Source of the DNA: Holophagales bacterium
GTDB lineage: Bacteria > Acidobacteriota > Holophagae > Holophagales > Holophagaceae
Length of the DNA: 14,463 bases
Direction of reading: 5' to 3'
NCBI GenBank assembly: GCA_031283145.1
Contig: JAITCJ010000053.1
Span: 1-14,463 of the forward strand
Shown here: positions 7,642 through 13,359 of the stretch, piece by piece
Position numbering within the stretch: position 1 is the first letter of the stretch
Layout of the letters: each line of letters opens with the position of its first letter
Notes under the pieces: model-generated
The model's database searches: none
What the model was told of the DNA's origin: nothing
The model's input: only the letters and a program-made list of their open reading frames with translations
Made by a program: the position numbers and the translations under genes

Positions 7642-8358
7642 TTATCTGGCAGTGCGGCGGGCATGATCTAAACTTTCAGCGAAATATTTGTCAACTTTGT
7701 CTTTTATTATTCTCTCGCCTATATCATTCATTTTGAATCGCTTTTTATATGCTTTTACCTTTGGTGTCCAGACAAGTATAGGCGTTAATTTTCGTCTTTT
7801 ATTATCTCGCAACCATACTCCCATTCGATTGCTGTTTTTGAGTGTTGGACCGATATAAACTTGGTCTTGTTTCTCTGAGTTGGTTTTTCCTGATTTGCGG
7901 GCGTCAAAGTCATGTTTAATTTGTTGATATATTTTGGCTGGTATATTTCCGTGTCTGTCGCGTGGCGCCGTGTGGGCAGGCACTAAGAAGCCGCCACGAT
8001 AAGGCCTTCCCAGTTCAAAGGGTTTTTTTGCCCTTTGGCCGCCCTTAACCTGCGCCCACAAATAATGTCCGGGCGCGGTTTTGTCCTTGTCTTTCTGCTT
8101 TATTACATCATCTATATATATTATACCAATCTGCATTCTCTCATTTGAACCACCATATTTCATTCCGGCATATAACAGTCTGACGCTGTTAAGTGTAAAT
8201 TTAACCGGATTGTCAAAAACACGCTTCATTTCATCAACTAAAGCCACTTTTATATCTTTCATTAACTTATTCGTGGTCAATCTATTGGCAAATAATACCT
8301 GTTTATCCATTTTATCTATAGTTTTCTTAAAATCAGGTAAAGTGATTTTCATCTCCAT
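7642..8358 (-). CDS. Phage virion-associated protein, tail/morphogenesis-like
   Basis: A 238-residue basic protein starting at ATG 8358 behind AAGGAGCTTAAA. It contains VFDNPVKFTLNSVRL (about residues 47-61), PGHYLWAQVKGGQRAKKPFE (about 96-115), GGFLVPAHTAPRDRHGNIPAKIYQQI, and a lysine/arginine-rich C-terminus. From memory, the VFDNPTPFTLNS...HYL.PQIxGG...GN pattern belongs to a family of uncharacterised phage proteins, sometimes annotated as minor tail or minor structural proteins. No membrane segment is present. Its place before the terminase genes, apart from the tail module, is unusual. It is AT-richer and has more lysine codons than the genes downstream. The function is not known to me. 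Confidence 0.7.
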   Translation of the reverse strand: MEMKITLPDFKKTIDKMDKQVLFANRLTTNKLMKDIKVALVDEMKRVFDNPVKFTLNSVRLLYAGMKYGGSNERMQIGIIYIDDVIKQKDKDKTAPGHYLWAQVKGGQRAKKPFELGRPYRGGFLVPAHTAPRDRHGNIPAKIYQQIKHDFDARKSGKTNSEKQDQVYIGPTLKNSNRMGVWLRDNKRRKLTPILVWTPKVKAYKKRFKMNDIGERIIKDKVDKYFAESLDHARRTAR

Positions 8359-8359
8359 T

Positions 8360-8650
8360 TTAAGCTCCTTGAGTTAGTCGCTGTTTGCGAACAATATTGC
8401 GGATTTGACGGTCTGAAATCTCCTCCATTCGCGCAAGTATGTCTGTGCCGCCGGTTTTACTCAATTCATATATTGCGCGATCTCTATATCTTTTAATCAT
8501 ATATTCTCCAAAGGTCACACGCTCCCCAAGCAAGTGAAAGCATATAGCGCCTGTAGCCAGGCGGGACGCTTGAATAGCGGCATTCAGAGGGATTCCAGCG
8601 TCCTGGAAGGCGCTCGCCACGGCGTTTTCGAGATCATCAAGCTCTCTCAT
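8360..8650 (-). CDS. Mor-like putative transcriptional activator
   Basis: A 96-residue protein starting at ATG 8650 behind AAGGGAAGC. The N-terminal half is helical (ELDDLENAVASAFQDAGIP), the centre reads ICFHLLGERVTFGEYMIKRYRDRAIYEL, and the C-terminus resembles a helix-turn-helix (ISDRQIRNIVRKQRL). The order and spacing recall the Mor/C activator family of phage Mu and its relatives, in which RDRAIR...LSxRQVRRI is common; the match is partial. As the first gene after the terminator and control region, it would be well placed to activate late transcription, including its own (inference). The stop TAA overlaps the strong Shine-Dalgarno site of the next gene, so the two are co-translated. Confidence 0.6.
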   Translation of the reverse strand: MRELDDLENAVASAFQDAGIPLNAAIQASRLATGAICFHLLGERVTFGEYMIKRYRDRAIYELSKTGGTDILARMEEISDRQIRNIVRKQRLTQGA

Positions 8651-8892
8651 GCTTCCCTTATAGCGCCAACTTCTTTTTTTGTGGCGGGAAATTTCCGCGT
8701 ATATTTACTACTGATAAAATATCTTTGTAGGTTTTACGCGGGTCTGCTGGTGGGGATTTCTTGGTTTTTTATTACATTTTTGGAAATTCCCTGCCATTTT
8801 TCGCTGTGACTTCCTGCACATGAAAGCCGATCTCAAAAAAACCGGAATCGCTTTCATTCTGAAATCATCATATAAATACACACACATATGGA
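8651..8892 (-). other. Intergenic control region before the late operon
   Basis: About 240 bases with no convincing gene. It contains an imperfect inverted repeat (ATGAAAGC-c-GAT at 8820-8831 against ATCGCTTTCAT at 8847-8857) and two similar short palindromic blocks, GGAAATTTCC near 8689-8698 and GGAAATTCCC near 8782-8791. A possible -10-like TATGAT lies just downstream of the terminator without a good -35 box. An ATGTGCAGG start at 8821 opens a 37-codon, very basic frame ending at 8708, but it has no good ribosome binding site. The region is the natural place for the late promoter and its operators; that role is inferred from position. Confidence 0.4.
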
Positions 8893-8918
8893 TAACAAAA
8901 GAGCCGCAAAAGCGGCTC
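8893..8918 (-). terminator. Rho-independent terminator
   Basis: On the minus strand GAGCCGC, loop TTTT, GCGGCTC forms a perfect seven-pair GC-rich stem followed at once by TTTTGTT. It lies about 22 bases after the stop of the phospholipase D-like gene. It should end the early/integration transcript and separate it from the late operon. Confidence 0.92.
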
Positions 8919-8939
8919 CCATTCCATGTAAATACGCTC

Positions 8940-9647
8940 TTAGGCTTGTTCTCTGGACAGCTTGTATGGTTTCCAGTCGTCAAAATCACGCTCAAAACTT
9001 CTTACACCATCATAAAAATCCTTGTAAAACAGCGCCAACGCTGTATTTGTAGTGATGACGGTGTTCTCTGAGCGTGGATTTGTGTTGATATTTGCGGATG
9101 TTTCTATCACAAAATCAAATTTTTTGCCGAAACCAATGAAAATTTTTGCGTGATTGCGGAAAATGGCTGTGCGTCCGCCATAGGTTTTATGCAGACTTAG
9201 AAGCATTTCGTATTCTTTGTAGTAAGTGCCTTTGAAAATCTCGCCTACATAGCCGTCAATGCGGGTTATACGGCCTAATTGCAAGTAACGCATAATTTCA
9301 AGAATATCGCACTCCGCCATACACCATGTTGAAAATGCCACATATTCAAGGGATTGCTGACGGAGTATGTATTTCAGGAATGATAGTGCGTCTATATCAC
9401 CGCCTGAAATCACATGATAGGCGGTATCTGGCTCAAATTCCCACTCAAGTAACTCCTCAAGCTGCCTTTCCGAGGTCAGGCGCTTGAATACCTGCCGATC
9501 TTTGGTTTTTATGGACTTTGAGAGAGGCTTTTGTGTAAGGCCGTCATCGTCCAGATTCAAGTCAAAACCAGCATTAACCTCATCCTCAAAATCCCCGTCA
9601 ATGCTCAGATCAAGATCGTCCATGCCGTCCATCGGTCCGCCTGTCAC
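8940..9647 (-). CDS. Phospholipase D-like (single HKD motif) protein, putative nuclease
   Basis: If started at GTG 9647, which overlaps the integrase stop as GTGA, the protein has 235 residues. An ATG at 9632 with AGGCGG just upstream gives 230 and is a good alternative. The first 35 residues are strongly acidic (DDLDLSIDGDFEDEV, FDLNLDDDG). The folded part (about 55-225) carries one variant HKD signature: His166-x-Lys168 in NHAKIFIG, Asp178, then TSANINTN with Ser184 and Asn186 and Glu194. Single-motif family members usually act as dimers and cut phosphodiester bonds in DNA or lipid. Related predicted proteins occur in phages and prophages of several phyla. Its place behind integrase suggests an accessory gene for recombination or host-defence interference (inference). 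A strong terminator follows the stop. Confidence 0.75.
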   Translation of the reverse strand: MTGGPMDGMDDLDLSIDGDFEDEVNAGFDLNLDDDGLTQKPLSKSIKTKDRQVFKRLTSERQLEELLEWEFEPDTAYHVISGGDIDALSFLKYILRQQSLEYVAFSTWCMAECDILEIMRYLQLGRITRIDGYVGEIFKGTYYKEYEMLLSLHKTYGGRTAIFRNHAKIFIGFGKKFDFVIETSANINTNPRSENTVITTNTALALFYKDFYDGVRSFERDFDDWKPYKLSREQA

Positions 9648-10687
9648 TTCAAGCCCGTGCGCCTGGCTATTCGGACTTGGGCGGCAGTGACACCCTCCAA
9701 GTCCACGCCTAAATATAATTCCGTTGTCTTTATATCTTTATGCTCAAGCACGGCTTTAATTTTTTGAATTGGCACTCCCTCCTCCGCCAACCAGGTCGCG
9801 TATGTGGCTCGTAGGCGGTGGGGGGTCAATTTTGGTATGCCTACACTTCTACAGGCAGCGTCAAAAACACGCTTCACGCGGGCATATGTGACAGGACGCC
9901 CCGCGCGGCTGGGAGCTATCCATCCGTGTGATTTGGCGACTGGGCGAAGTTCGTCTAGTATCCATGTTGGAACCGGCCGGGGCCATGCCGCGCCGCCTTT
10001 TGTGCCGCCCGGAGTGTAAAGGCCGCGCTCCAGGTCAAGCCACTCCCAACGGGCGCCCCTGGCTTCCACACCACGAAGTCCAAGACCGATCATCAAGCGC
10101 AGAATCATGGCAATTTCAGGCGCTTTTTGTGTCAAAAAACGCACTTCATCCATCCACGCTCCCGTTTTGTGCGTTGGAATCAGCTTTTTTGGCCGCTGTT
10201 TTATCTTGATTTTTGGAACACTGAAATTTATGTTTTTTAACATTCCGCGTTTTATTGCCCACCTACAAACCAACTTAACGCAAGTCAACCATAAGTTGGC
10301 GGAAGAGTGGCTGTGAGCTTGCAAAAAGGTATTCAATTCATCCTCAACAAGTTTGGTTGTAAGGTCTTTGAGCAGTATATTTTTCAGACTGCCCAAATGC
10401 AAACTGGCAATATTATTGACAGAGGTTATATGCGCAGGGCTTTTGCGAAGCAGGTGCGCTTGTTCCCACATCCCAAAGGCTGCGGCCAGTGTGGGGCATG
10501 GCTCCTCACCACGCGAGCGCAGCAGGGCGGCTGTGTAGTATTCGGAGGCGACAGCTTTTGCCCTGAATAGTTTTAGCTCTCTTGTGGTCTTTACTGTCTG
10601 CCTGCCGTCAATCTGAAAACGACAATACCAGCGCGCGCCAATCTGGAACAACGTCACTGGAAGGCTCTTGAGACGATGGGAGGTCAT
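9644..10687 (-). CDS. int: Tyrosine recombinase (phage integrase)
   Basis: A 347-residue site-specific recombinase that would integrate phage DNA at attB. The N-terminal arm-binding-like region (about 1-60, ARWYCRFQIDGRQTVKTTRE) is followed by a SAM-like core-binding domain (about 65-150) and a catalytic domain (about 175-347). Catalytic residues can be read directly: Arg205 in GLGLRGVEARG, Lys230 in GGTKGG, His290 and Arg293 in LTPHRLRATYATW, His316 in LEHKDIKTTE, and the nucleophile Tyr325 in TTELYLG. Length and motif order are normal, so it should be active. It lies in the middle of a one-direction cluster, not divergently at an edge. Its stop overlaps the GTG of the next gene. I could not identify an attP core, because no bacterial att site is available for comparison. 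Confidence 0.96.
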   Translation of the reverse strand: MTSHRLKSLPVTLFQIGARWYCRFQIDGRQTVKTTRELKLFRAKAVASEYYTAALLRSRGEEPCPTLAAAFGMWEQAHLLRKSPAHITSVNNIASLHLGSLKNILLKDLTTKLVEDELNTFLQAHSHSSANLWLTCVKLVCRWAIKRGMLKNINFSVPKIKIKQRPKKLIPTHKTGAWMDEVRFLTQKAPEIAMILRLMIGLGLRGVEARGARWEWLDLERGLYTPGGTKGGAAWPRPVPTWILDELRPVAKSHGWIAPSRAGRPVTYARVKRVFDAACRSVGIPKLTPHRLRATYATWLAEEGVPIQKIKAVLEHKDIKTTELYLGVDLEGVTAAQVRIARRTGLK

Positions 10688-10863
10688 TCTTGCTCATCAT
10701 CCCGCGCCTCTTCCGCCGCGTCCAGAGCGTCAAGCAGACATAAAAGCGTCTCTTTGGCGATTGAAATCATTTGCAATCCCCGCATTTCAGGGTTTCCCAG
10801 AATTTGGCGCCAAAAATCGCGGCGCTCGCGTGTAAAAATGGCTTGGGATTCAGGGTTTTTCAT
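10684..10863 (-). CDS. Small acidic protein, 59 residues, coupled to integrase
   Basis: An ATG frame at 10863 with GAGG eight bases upstream, nine bases after the previous stop. The product begins MKNPESQAIFTRERRDFWRQ, continues with a hydrophobic helix (ISIAKETLLCLLDALDAA) and ends in a very acidic tail (EEARDDEQE). The stop TGA overlaps the integrase ATG as ATGA, so integrase translation is probably coupled to it. Its position suggests a recombination directionality factor, but the net acidic composition and the lack of a winged-helix pattern argue against a typical excisionase. Function unknown; the gene itself is well supported by spacing and binding site. Confidence 0.65.
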   Translation of the reverse strand: MKNPESQAIFTRERRDFWRQILGNPEMRGLQMISIAKETLLCLLDALDAAEEARDDEQE

Positions 10864-10872
10864 GGCAAAACC

Positions 10873-11178
10873 TCATAAATTCTCTGATAACGGTTTTCTT
10901 TCTTTTTGCTTGGAAAATGAGCAGTTGAGCAGATGGTTGCGAAAGGACTTTATGCCCTCCTCCGTTGAACCGCAAATAATATAATTGCAATGCGGACAAA
11001 CAAAGGCATATCGGGGCATTGAGGCGTAATACCTGTAAATCACGCGATAGTAGGGCGCCACATCTTCTGGGGGGCTGCCCTGAACAGTGTCGTAATGCTG
11101 GTGCCAATCCTCGTACGTCTCATAACCCTCGCGGCGCTTGAATGAGCCTATTGGCAGGGGTATCGCGGGGAATCTCAT
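10873..11178 (-). CDS. Small putative zinc-binding protein (C2HC)
   Basis: A 101-residue protein starting at ATG 11178, overlapping the replication gene's stop as ATGA, with AGGAACCCGCC upstream. The N-terminal half is aromatic-rich (YETYEDWHQHYD, APYYRVIYRYYASMPRYAF). The C-terminal half holds Cys61-x2-Cys64 in CPHC and His82-x3-Cys86 in HLLNC, separated by 17 residues, which is the layout of a C2HC zinc finger. Cys69 is an extra possible ligand. A DNA- or protein-binding role in the replication/recombination block is inferred; I recognise no named family. The stop TGA also forms part of the next gene's Shine-Dalgarno site (TGAGG). Confidence 0.7.
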   Translation of the reverse strand: MRFPAIPLPIGSFKRREGYETYEDWHQHYDTVQGSPPEDVAPYYRVIYRYYASMPRYAFVCPHCNYIICGSTEEGIKSFRNHLLNCSFSKQKERKPLSENL

Positions 11179-12104
11179 GGCGGGTTCCTGCTATTTTCCT
11201 GGTTGCTGATGTGGGCTTGGTAATAGGCTTGCCAGGGAGCCTGGGGGGATGACCCGAAAAAATACTGCGGGGCCTTGATCCACTTGCCATTGACCCACTC
11301 GCCGACCGCTCGTTCCGCTATCGCCTTGCAAATACTCAAATCCCCACCGGCGCGATATATCTCATGCAGCCGCGCGGCAAGCTCAGGCGCGGATATTACT
11401 GGCACAAGTTCTTGGGTGTGAGGTTGCTTGTCTTTGTCTTTTGGATTTGGCCACATGGCGCAAATTTCCTTTGCCATAGTGACAACTTCGTTCGGAAAAG
11501 CCTGCGCCCAAGCTGGCGGTTTTGACTCCGCCGACTTGGTTTTTGTAGATTTTTTTGGGCCTTTTGGTGGTAAATCGCCCGAAGTTGCAATGTTTTCTTG
11601 CAAATTCGCGCTTTTTTCATTCTCGTTGAGACCCCCCCCGCTTGCGGGGGGTAGGGGGGTATCTTTTATTTCTGATTCTGATTCTGATTCTGATTGGTAG
11701 AGCGACCCTACATTTTTTGTCTGGCGGCTCGCTAATGGTTCGCTATAGCGTTCGCTAGAGCTATTTGCCACTTTCGCAAGTCCGCCCTTTCGCCCGTTTT
11801 CCTTACAGCTATTAACTTTTTGCTCATATTCATCCAACTCAGAGCGCATCCGAGGACTATAAAAATAATCCGAATTTTTTGGGTCTGTCTTGAAAAAATC
11901 GCTAATCCATGACATTTCCACCGTCAATTTTTTGATGGAAATACCCAAAAGTTTTGAGAGAATTTTTGTGTTTTTCGGAAAATTTCCATCCATACAACAC
12001 AAATTCCAAAGCTCAAAAAGTATTCCTTTTTGCTCAAAATTAAGTAGTCGAATCTTAGAATCAGACTTGAAATCGGTGGGGTAAATTTTGAACCAGATGG
12101 CCAT
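11175..12104 (-). CDS. Phage replication protein, DUF1376/YdaU-like
   Basis: A 309-residue protein. Residues 1-110 resemble the DUF1376/YdaU-type domain of phage replication-region proteins: IWFKIYPTDFKSDSKIRLLN, a winged-helix-like stretch (EQKGILFELWNLCCMDGNFP...LSKLLGI), and the frequent NGRKGGLAK motif near residue 103. The middle (about 113-200) is a low-complexity linker with SESESESE, a DTPLPPASGGG segment and many lysines. The C-terminal third (about 198-280, PAWAQAFPNEVVTMAKEICAMW onward) is helical and may hold the second functional domain. The likely role is replication initiation or helicase recruitment, inferred from family and context. The start ATG 12104 has only a weak AAAGAAA upstream. 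The stop overlaps the next gene's start as ATGA. An 8-G run in the coding strand with a GC hairpin sits in the linker. Confidence 0.75.
   Translation of the reverse strand: MAIWFKIYPTDFKSDSKIRLLNFEQKGILFELWNLCCMDGNFPKNTKILSKLLGISIKKLTVEMSWISDFFKTDPKNSDYFYSPRMRSELDEYEQKVNSCKENGRKGGLAKVANSSSERYSEPLASRQTKNVGSLYQSESESESEIKDTPLPPASGGGLNENEKSANLQENIATSGDLPPKGPKKSTKTKSAESKPPAWAQAFPNEVVTMAKEICAMWPNPKDKDKQPHTQELVPVISAPELAARLHEIYRAGGDLSICKAIAERAVGEWVNGKWIKAPQYFFGSSPQAPWQAYYQAHISNQENSRNPP
11631..11694 (-). repeat. Hexamer repeat and GC hairpin in the linker of the replication gene
   Basis: Four perfect copies of TCTGAT (plus-strand reading, 11671-11694) encode the Ser-Glu repeat. Beside them, C8 at 11632-11639 and G6 at 11646-11651 flank GCTTGC, giving a hairpin of at least six G:C pairs inside the coding sequence. 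Both lie in the interdomain linker, where length changes would be tolerated. An indel in the 8-base homopolymer would break the frame. Confidence 0.8.
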
Positions 12105-12145
12105 ATAAATTTCTTTATGGGTTCAAATTATGAAAAAAGTGGGTT

Positions 12146-12976
12146 TCATTCACTGGCCGCGCCCATAATCGCTTTGCCAATCTCGTAAACCACCTGCGGA
12201 ACAACCGCGTTGCCTAATGCTCGAAGTCTGTCCAGCCTATAGGGAACCCTTGCAACCACTCTATCCACGCAGGATTTATGCGTCCCCCATTGCCCTGCTG
12301 CATGGCTAATCTCTCGGATTCTGTGATGATTCCTTGCTCTCTCAGTTTCACCAGCATCTGTCTCGATCCTTGATTGCCCCAGGCTGTGGCTTGTGGAGTG
12401 GGGTAAAAAAGTTGCAACGCCAAAACATCCTCCAGGCGAGACTTCCCCTTGTCCTTGATGTTCAACGGATTTCGCAGTTTTGACTTTGCTCCTATAGCGC
12501 TCCGCGGAGTTGGCAATAACCCACACTCTGTCCCGTCTGTGCGGGGCGTTGACGGCGCAAGCTGGAATAACAACCGGCCTCGCGGTGTAGCCTTGACCTT
12601 CCAAGTCAGATAACACTTCATCGAGGCCCATGCTGACGTGGCCAATAACGTTCTCAAACAGACACCAAGCGGGTTTGAGGTGTCTAACAATGGCGCTAAT
12701 GAAAGGCCAGAGATGGCGGTCATCGTCCGCGCCTCTGCGCTTCCCGGCCAAACTGAAAGGCTGGCAGGGGTATCCTCCGCAAATAAGCTCGGCTGACGGC
12801 AGTTCTGCGGGGTCGAGTTCTTTGATGTCTCGCCATCGCTGGACGTCAGGCCAGTGCTTTGCAAGGATTCTGGAGCAATAATCATCAATCTCTACCTGCC
12901 CAATACACACCATTCCCGCCGCCTCAAGCCCAAGTGAGAAGCCGCCTATACCGGCGCACAAATCAAGGAATTTCAT
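12146..12976 (-). CDS. DNA (cytosine-5) methyltransferase
   Basis: A 276-residue enzyme that would transfer a methyl group from S-adenosylmethionine to C5 of cytosine in DNA. Motifs appear in the right order: motif I LCAGIGGFSLGLE (residues 6-18), motif IV GGYPCQPFS with catalytic Cys71, motif VI FENV with Glu108, motif VIII APHRRDRVWVIA (about 144-155), and the C-terminal motif IX/X region VPYRLDRLRALGNAVVPQV (about 244-262). The segment between motifs VIII and IX, normally target recognition, is short and rich in H, S, E and R; similar spacers occur in other phage enzymes of this type. No restriction endonuclease lies nearby, so it looks like an orphan methyltransferase, plausibly protecting phage DNA from host restriction. 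The start at ATG 12976 follows GGGAGAAATAACC. A second long ORF in another frame of the same strand lies inside it. Confidence 0.95.
   Translation of the reverse strand: MKFLDLCAGIGGFSLGLEAAGMVCIGQVEIDDYCSRILAKHWPDVQRWRDIKELDPAELPSAELICGGYPCQPFSLAGKRRGADDDRHLWPFISAIVRHLKPAWCLFENVIGHVSMGLDEVLSDLEGQGYTARPVVIPACAVNAPHRRDRVWVIANSAERYRSKVKTAKSVEHQGQGEVSPGGCFGVATFLPHSTSHSLGQSRIETDAGETERARNHHRIREISHAAGQWGTHKSCVDRVVARVPYRLDRLRALGNAVVPQVVYEIGKAIMGAASE
12214..12885 (-). CDS. Overlapping ORF nested within the methyltransferase gene
   Basis: A 223-codon frame, shifted relative to the methyltransferase and wholly inside it on the same strand. It runs from ATG 12885, behind AGGTAGAGATTG, to TAG 12216-12214. 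Its product has a start of S, T and P residues, CRQPSLFAEDTPASLSVWPG, then LLFQLAPSTPRTDGTECGLL followed by PTP, and a C-terminal NPAWIEWLQGFPIGWTDFEH. I recall near-identical patterns (NPxWxEWLxGFPxGWTD; TPRTD...GLxPTP) among predicted phage proteins annotated next to C5 methyltransferases. That supports a conserved overprinted gene. The caveat is that the last block is a frame-shifted reading of motif X, and TPRTDGTE is a frame-shifted reading of motif VIII, so conserved methyltransferase motifs alone could cause the resemblance. Function unknown. Confidence 0.45.
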   Translation of the reverse strand: MIIAPESLQSTGLTSSDGETSKNSTPQNCRQPSLFAEDTPASLSVWPGSAEARTMTAISGLSLAPLLDTSNPLGVCLRTLLATSAWASMKCYLTWKVKATPRGRLLFQLAPSTPRTDGTECGLLPTPRSAIGAKSKLRNPLNIKDKGKSRLEDVLALQLFYPTPQATAWGNQGSRQMLVKLREQGIITESERLAMQQGNGGRINPAWIEWLQGFPIGWTDFEH

Positions 12977-12978
12977 GG

Positions 12979-13125
12979 TTATTTCTCCCTTGATTGGAGC
13001 ATGCTGGCCAAAATCAACATGCAGGCGGCTTTAGGGTATTTCTCTTCATGCATTAGATAAAATCCAACTATCAGAAACACAAAATAAGCAATGCTCTCAA
13101 TGCCTCGCCAACACTTTTTGTTCAT
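12979..13125 (-). CDS. Small membrane protein, 48 residues
   Basis: An ATG frame of 48 codons with a short basic N-terminus (MNKKCWRG), one clear hydrophobic segment at about residues 9-25 (IESIAYFVFLIVGFYLM) and a second weaker one (ACMLILASML, about 35-44). It ends in a charged QSREK tail. This suggests an inner-membrane protein with one or two spans. The stop TAA lies two bases before the methyltransferase ATG, and the end of this gene supplies that gene's Shine-Dalgarno site (GGGAGAAATAACC), so the two are coupled. Its own ribosome binding site is poor (TGAGCGG). I recognise no family; small membrane proteins of this kind in phage early regions have varied roles. Confidence 0.6.
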   Translation of the reverse strand: MNKKCWRGIESIAYFVFLIVGFYLMHEEKYPKAACMLILASMLQSREK

Positions 13126-13229
13126 CCGCTCAGACCTGGCTGTGTGAAAACTTTGAAATTGTGGGTTTGAAAAAGAAGGTCTAAATTGTTCGCCCTTTTA
13201 TTCTGCTGGGCCTCTCGGGCCTCGAACAC
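13122..13229 (-). CDS. Possible 35-residue small ORF upstream of the membrane protein
   Basis: A GTG-initiated frame of 35 codons, rich in A, E, Q, N and K at its start (VFEAREAQQNKRANN) and then mixed hydrophobic. Its TGA stop overlaps the ATG of the next small gene in the ATGA arrangement common in this window, which is the main reason to list it. Against it, no good Shine-Dalgarno site precedes the GTG, a TAG stop lies in frame two codons upstream, and I recognise no family. It may be part of an untranslated leader containing a short GGCC-cgaga-GGCC hairpin. Confidence 0.25.
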   Translation of the reverse strand: MFEAREAQQNKRANNLDLLFQTHNFKVFTQPGLSG

Positions 13230-13281
13230 CAGCTACGAACAGAGTTTTTCAGTGTCCCCCAGACCTTTTTTGATCAACAGG

Positions 13282-13352
13282 TGGCGCGCGCCTGGAATCG
13301 AACCAAGGCAGGGGAATTTAACCCCTGATAGCTCCCACGCTTCACGCGCGCC
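13282..13352 (-). tRNA. tRNA-like gene, amino acid uncertain, unusual architecture
   Basis: The minus strand folds as a compact cloverleaf of 71 bases. The acceptor stem is GGCGCGCG paired with CGCGCGCC, eight base pairs when the extra G:C next to the T arm is counted. The T arm is textbook: CTTGG, loop TTCGATT, CCAGG. The anticodon arm is AGGGG, loop TTAAATT, CCCCT. The D arm is weak, with three to four pairs, one mismatch and a GGG in its loop, and the variable loop is only two bases. Strict numbering puts U at 33 and gives anticodon AAA (Phe), which is rare and lacks a purine at 37; a shifted reading would give TAA (Leu), but there is no long variable arm. The 3' end reads ACCT, so CCA is not encoded. 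It may be a reduced phage tRNA or a tRNA-like decoy. Confidence 0.5.
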
Positions 13353-13359
13353 ATAGGTT

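Noticed and set aside
8708..8995. Minus-strand 95-codon ORF over the terminator and control region
   Set aside because: It overlaps the end of the phospholipase D-like gene, reads through the terminator stem and lacks a Shine-Dalgarno site; only its last 37 codons remain faintly possible.
8820..9071. Plus-strand ORF starting MKADLKKTG
   Set aside because: It runs antisense into the phospholipase D-like gene, its first codons are one arm of an inverted repeat, and it has no binding site.
13206..13226. GGCC-cgaga-GGCC hairpin after the tRNA-like element as a terminator
   Set aside because: The stem has only four strong pairs and no T-run follows on the minus strand.
13282..13352. Idea that the tRNA-like element is a pyrrolysine or selenocysteine tRNA
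   Set aside because: The anticodon loop TTAAATT does not contain CTA or TCA in the right place, the T loop is canonical, and there is no long variable arm as in tRNASec.
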